A program made the position numbers and the translations under genes. This document shows, in pieces, positions 61,453 through 64,000 of a stretch of 64,000 nt of DNA; position 1 is the stretch's first letter, and every line of letters starts with the position of its first letter. The notes under the pieces were generated by a model. The model was not told where the DNA came from. It did not search any database and saw nothing but the letters and a program-made list of their open reading frames with translations. The stretch comes from Bacteroidales bacterium UBA4293 (lineage in GTDB: Bacteria > Bacteroidota > Bacteroidia > Bacteroidales > Bacteroidaceae), in assembly GCA_002395835.1 (NCBI GenBank), contig DGVD01000018.1, positions 62,001-126,000 of the forward strand, read 5' to 3'.

Positions 61453-64000
61453 TTAAAGGCCTCGGCCATGACAATTCTTAAACTTCTTTCCACTTCCGCA
61501 AGGACATGGATCATTACGCCCTGGCAACTTATCCACCTTAATAGGTTCTCTACGTCTTACCTGTTCACGAGTATCTTGAGTTGCAGCTGCTCTCTGCCCT
61601 GGATCACTCAAATTGTCAGAACGACTTTCTCGCAACTGCTGACGGGGTTGTGAAACTTCTGGAGCAGCCTCATGAACTTGTTGTGGCTCTGGCATCGGTA
61701 ATTGAGCACGCATCAATGTGCTAACTGTGCGTTCATTAATACTGTCAACCATATTGTCAAACAATGTCACTGATTCTAACTTAAATATAAGTAAAGGATC
61801 TTTCTGCTCATAACTTGCATTTTGGACAGAATGCTTCAATTCATCAAGTTCTCGAAGATTCTCTTTCCAACAATCATCAATAATATGCAACAAAAGTGTC
61901 TTTTCAAAAGATGTGGCTATCGCTTTACTTTCAGTTTCATATGCTTCTTTTAGAGGGCATGCAATCTGATAAGCGCGCTTTCCGTCAGTGATAGGCACCA
62001 TTATGTTCTCATATTTTTGGCCTTGGGTTTCATAAACTTGTTTAATAACAGGATTAGCAACTTGAGCTAAGGTATCCATTTTACGCTTAAATTGTGCCAT
62101 GACTGCTTCAAACGAAGTATCAACCAAATCATCCTTACGTTTGCTCTCGTATTCTTCTGCTGTAAATGGAACCTCCATTGCAAAAGTTCTCAAATACTGC
62201 AGTTTAATCTGATCGTAATCAGCGCAAATATTAAATACATTACTAACGCGTTCCCAAATCATGTTACTGATATCCATACCAATACGTTCTCCCATTAAAG
62301 CATGACGACGTTTTGTATAAATGGCATTACGCTGTTTATTCATAACATCATCATATTCTATCAAACGTTTACGGATACCAAAGTTGTTTTCTTCTACCTT
62401 CTTCTGAGCTCGTTCTATTGAGTTGGAAATCATTTTGTGCTCAATCATCTCACCTTCTTCGAAACCTAGCTTATCCATCATGCTAGCTATACGGTCTGAA
62501 GCAAATAGACGCATTAAGTTGTCCTCTAAAGAGACAAAGAAAACTGATGAACCCACATCGCCCTGTCGACCTGCACGACCACGTAACTGACGGTCAACGC
62601 GTCGGGACTCATGCCGTTCTGTACCAATGATAGCCAAACCTCCGGCCTCTCGTACTTCAGGACTTAACTTAATATCTGTACCACGACCAGCCATATTGGT
62701 AGCTATAGTTACGGCACCTAAACGATGAGTACCATCTTCAGATAATGTACTTTGACCAGCCAAAGCAACAATTTCTGCCTCACGTTGATGTAACTTTGCA
62801 TTCAACACCTGATGAGGAATACGACGCATTTGAAGCATCTTACTAAGCAACTCAGAAATTTCTACACTGGTTGTACCAACCAAACATGGACGCCCAGATT
62901 CACGCATCTTTACAATTTCCTCAATGACGGCATTGTATTTTTCACGTTTTGTCTTATAAACACGGTCATTCATGTCGATTCGGGCTATTGGACGGTTCGT
63001 AGGAATAACCACTACATCCAATTTATATATATCCCAAAACTCACCAGCTTCAGTTTCCGCAGTACCAGTCATACCTGAAAGTTTATGATACATACGGAAA
63101 TAATTCTGCAAGGTAATAGTTGCAAAAGTCTGAGTTGCAGCCTCTACCTTTACATGCTCTTTTGCCTCGATAGCCTGATGTAAACCATCACTGTATCGAC
63201 GACCTTCCATAATTCGTCCTGTCTGCTCATCTACAATTTTAACCTTACCTTGTTCATCTACAATATACTCCACGTCTTTTTCAAACATGGCATAAGCCTT
63301 AAGTAATTGGTTTATAGTATGAACACGGTCACTCTTGATGGCATAATCAGTAAGCATCTCATCTTTTTTCTGAAGACGCTCCTCATCGGATAAATTAGTC
63401 TGAGCTTCTAATTCTGACAACTGAGCTGTAATATCTGGAAGTACGAAGAAGTTAGGATCTTCAGATTTACCAGTTAAAGCCTCAATACCTTTATCCGTTA
63501 AATCTACACTATTAATCTTTTCATCAATAACGAAATACAAAGGATCTGTAGCCTCATGCATTCGTTTATTGTTGTTTTCCATATAGATTTCCTCAGTCTT
63601 CAGCATTCCAGCCTTCATACCTGGTTCACTGAGGAATTTTATCAACTGTTTACTCTTTGGAAGTGCCTTATGGGCACGGAACAAAGAGAGGAAACCCTCA
63701 TTTATGGTATTTTGATCTTCACTTTGAAGCTTTTTCCTAGCATCTATCAAATAATCAGCTGCCAGCTTCTTCTGACGCTCAAACAGTTTTTCCACCATAG
63801 GACACAGTTCCTCATACAACTGGTCATCGCCCTTAGGTACAGGTCCGGAAATAATCAATGGAGTACGTGCATCATCTATTAAGACAGAGTCCACCTCGTC
63901 CACAATGGCATAATTATGCTTGCGCTGTACCAAATCTTTTGGAGATAAGGCCATATTATCACGCAAGTAATCAAAACCAAACTCATTGTTTGTTCCAAAA
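61453..64000 (-). CDS. secA: preprotein translocase ATPase SecA, 5' part cut by window edge
   Basis: The visible part is about 849 codons of the C-terminal portion; the gene runs off the right edge. Near the edge is the FGTNNEFGFDYLRDN segment of motor domain 1, then YAIVDEVDSVLIDDARTPLIISG. Motor domain 2 shows MAGRGTDI and RQLRGRAGRQGD. The end carries the zinc motif CPCGSGKKFKNCH (SEC-C), which binds SecB or ribosomes. The stretch between about 170 and 260 contains the lineage-specific insertion seen in Bacteroidetes SecA. SecA drives export through SecYEG. Confidence 0.96.
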   Translation of the reverse strand, partial: FGTNNEFGFDYLRDNMALSPKDLVQRKHNYAIVDEVDSVLIDDARTPLIISGPVPKGDDQLYEELCPMVEKLFERQKKLAADYLIDARKKLQSEDQNTINEGFLSLFRAHKALPKSKQLIKFLSEPGMKAGMLKTEEIYMENNNKRMHEATDPLYFVIDEKINSVDLTDKGIEALTGKSEDPNFFVLPDITAQLSELEAQTNLSDEERLQKKDEMLTDYAIKSDRVHTINQLLKAYAMFEKDVEYIVDEQGKVKIVDEQTGRIMEGRRYSDGLHQAIEAKEHVKVEAATQTFATITLQNYFRMYHKLSGMTGTAETEAGEFWDIYKLDVVVIPTNRPIARIDMNDRVYKTKREKYNAVIEEIVKMRESGRPCLVGTTSVEISELLSKMLQMRRIPHQVLNAKLHQREAEIVALAGQSTLSEDGTHRLGAVTIATNMAGRGTDIKLSPEVREAGGLAIIGTERHESRRVDRQLRGRAGRQGDVGSSVFFVSLEDNLMRLFASDRIASMMDKLGFEEGEMIEHKMISNSIERAQKKVEENNFGIRKRLIEYDDVMNKQRNAIYTKRRHALMGERIGMDISNMIWERVSNVFNICADYDQIKLQYLRTFAMEVPFTAEEYESKRKDDLVDTSFEAVMAQFKRKMDTLAQVANPVIKQVYETQGQKYENIMVPITDGKRAYQIACPLKEAYETESKAIATSFEKTLLLHIIDDCWKENLRELDELKHSVQNASYEQKDPLLIFKLESVTLFDNMVDSINERTVSTLMRAQLPMPEPQQVHEAAPEVSQPRQQLRESRSDNLSDPGQRAAATQDTREQVRRREPIKVDKLPGRNDPCPCGSGKKFKNCHGRGL

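Overview
The window is chromosomal DNA from a member of the Bacteroidales (Bacteroides, Phocaeicola or Prevotella-like; genus not resolvable by eye). The evidence is low G+C, repeated copies of the Bacteroidetes sigma-ABfr promoter (TTTG, 19-20 bases, TAnnTTTG), and a pyrB-pyrI-flavin reductase-glyA block. Secreted glycosidases, a GH13 branching enzyme and lipoproteins of this lineage also fit. No tRNA, rRNA, insertion sequence, phage gene or CRISPR array was seen.

Bases 1-35164 are one very large surface-polysaccharide (capsule or O-antigen) locus, almost all on the minus strand. It forms two transcription units. The upstream unit (35164 to 20123) starts from a good promoter at 35305-35335 and ends at a terminator at 20065-20104. 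It holds a polytopic membrane protein, glycosyltransferases and two membrane acyltransferases. It also holds a teichoic-acid-like phosphopolyol set: an IspD/TarI-like cytidylyltransferase, a TagD-like cytidylyltransferase fused to a Gfo/Idh/MocA oxidoreductase, a CDP-glycerol-phosphotransferase-like protein and LicD. The second unit (18919 to beyond base 1) starts from a promoter at 19091-19121. It encodes a nonulosonic-acid set (pseB-like, aldo/keto reductase, pseF-like, neuB-like) and an amino-sugar transaminase with a DPM/ArnC-type polyprenyl glycosyltransferase. These are followed by an acyl-assembly cassette (GNAT, ACP, two SDRs, AMP-ligase, ACP, KAS III), a KpsS-like protein, a flippase, a PaaK/CapK-like ligase, a DUF4910 protein, a GT4 and a second, truncated IspD-like gene. 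Between the units, on the plus strand, lies an AAC(3)-family acyltransferase with its own promoter.

Bases 35165-37629 hold a 729-base non-coding stretch and small housekeeping genes (DIP1984 family, NUDIX, RRM RNA-binding protein). Bases 38037-47269 are glycan-degrading: a GH20 hexosaminidase with a double-SGNH esterase, then galE, a rhamnose-mutarotase-like gene and a GH3 glycosidase in a minus operon, then an M28 peptidase. Bases 47287-64000 are core genome: a small unknown, a membrane unknown, glgB, a 14-MORN protein, an M16-like protein without the zinc motif, kdsB, PBP1A, pyrBI, a flavin reductase, glyA, two minus genes and a truncated secA.

The most unusual part is the polysaccharide locus. 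In one locus it combines a small fatty-acid/polyketide-like assembly line with three carrier proteins, a teichoic-acid-like CDP-polyol system in a Gram-negative, and an incomplete nonulosonic acid pathway. My reading, which is inference, is a glycan carrying an amino sugar N-acylated by a custom hydroxyacyl group plus phosphopolyol decorations.
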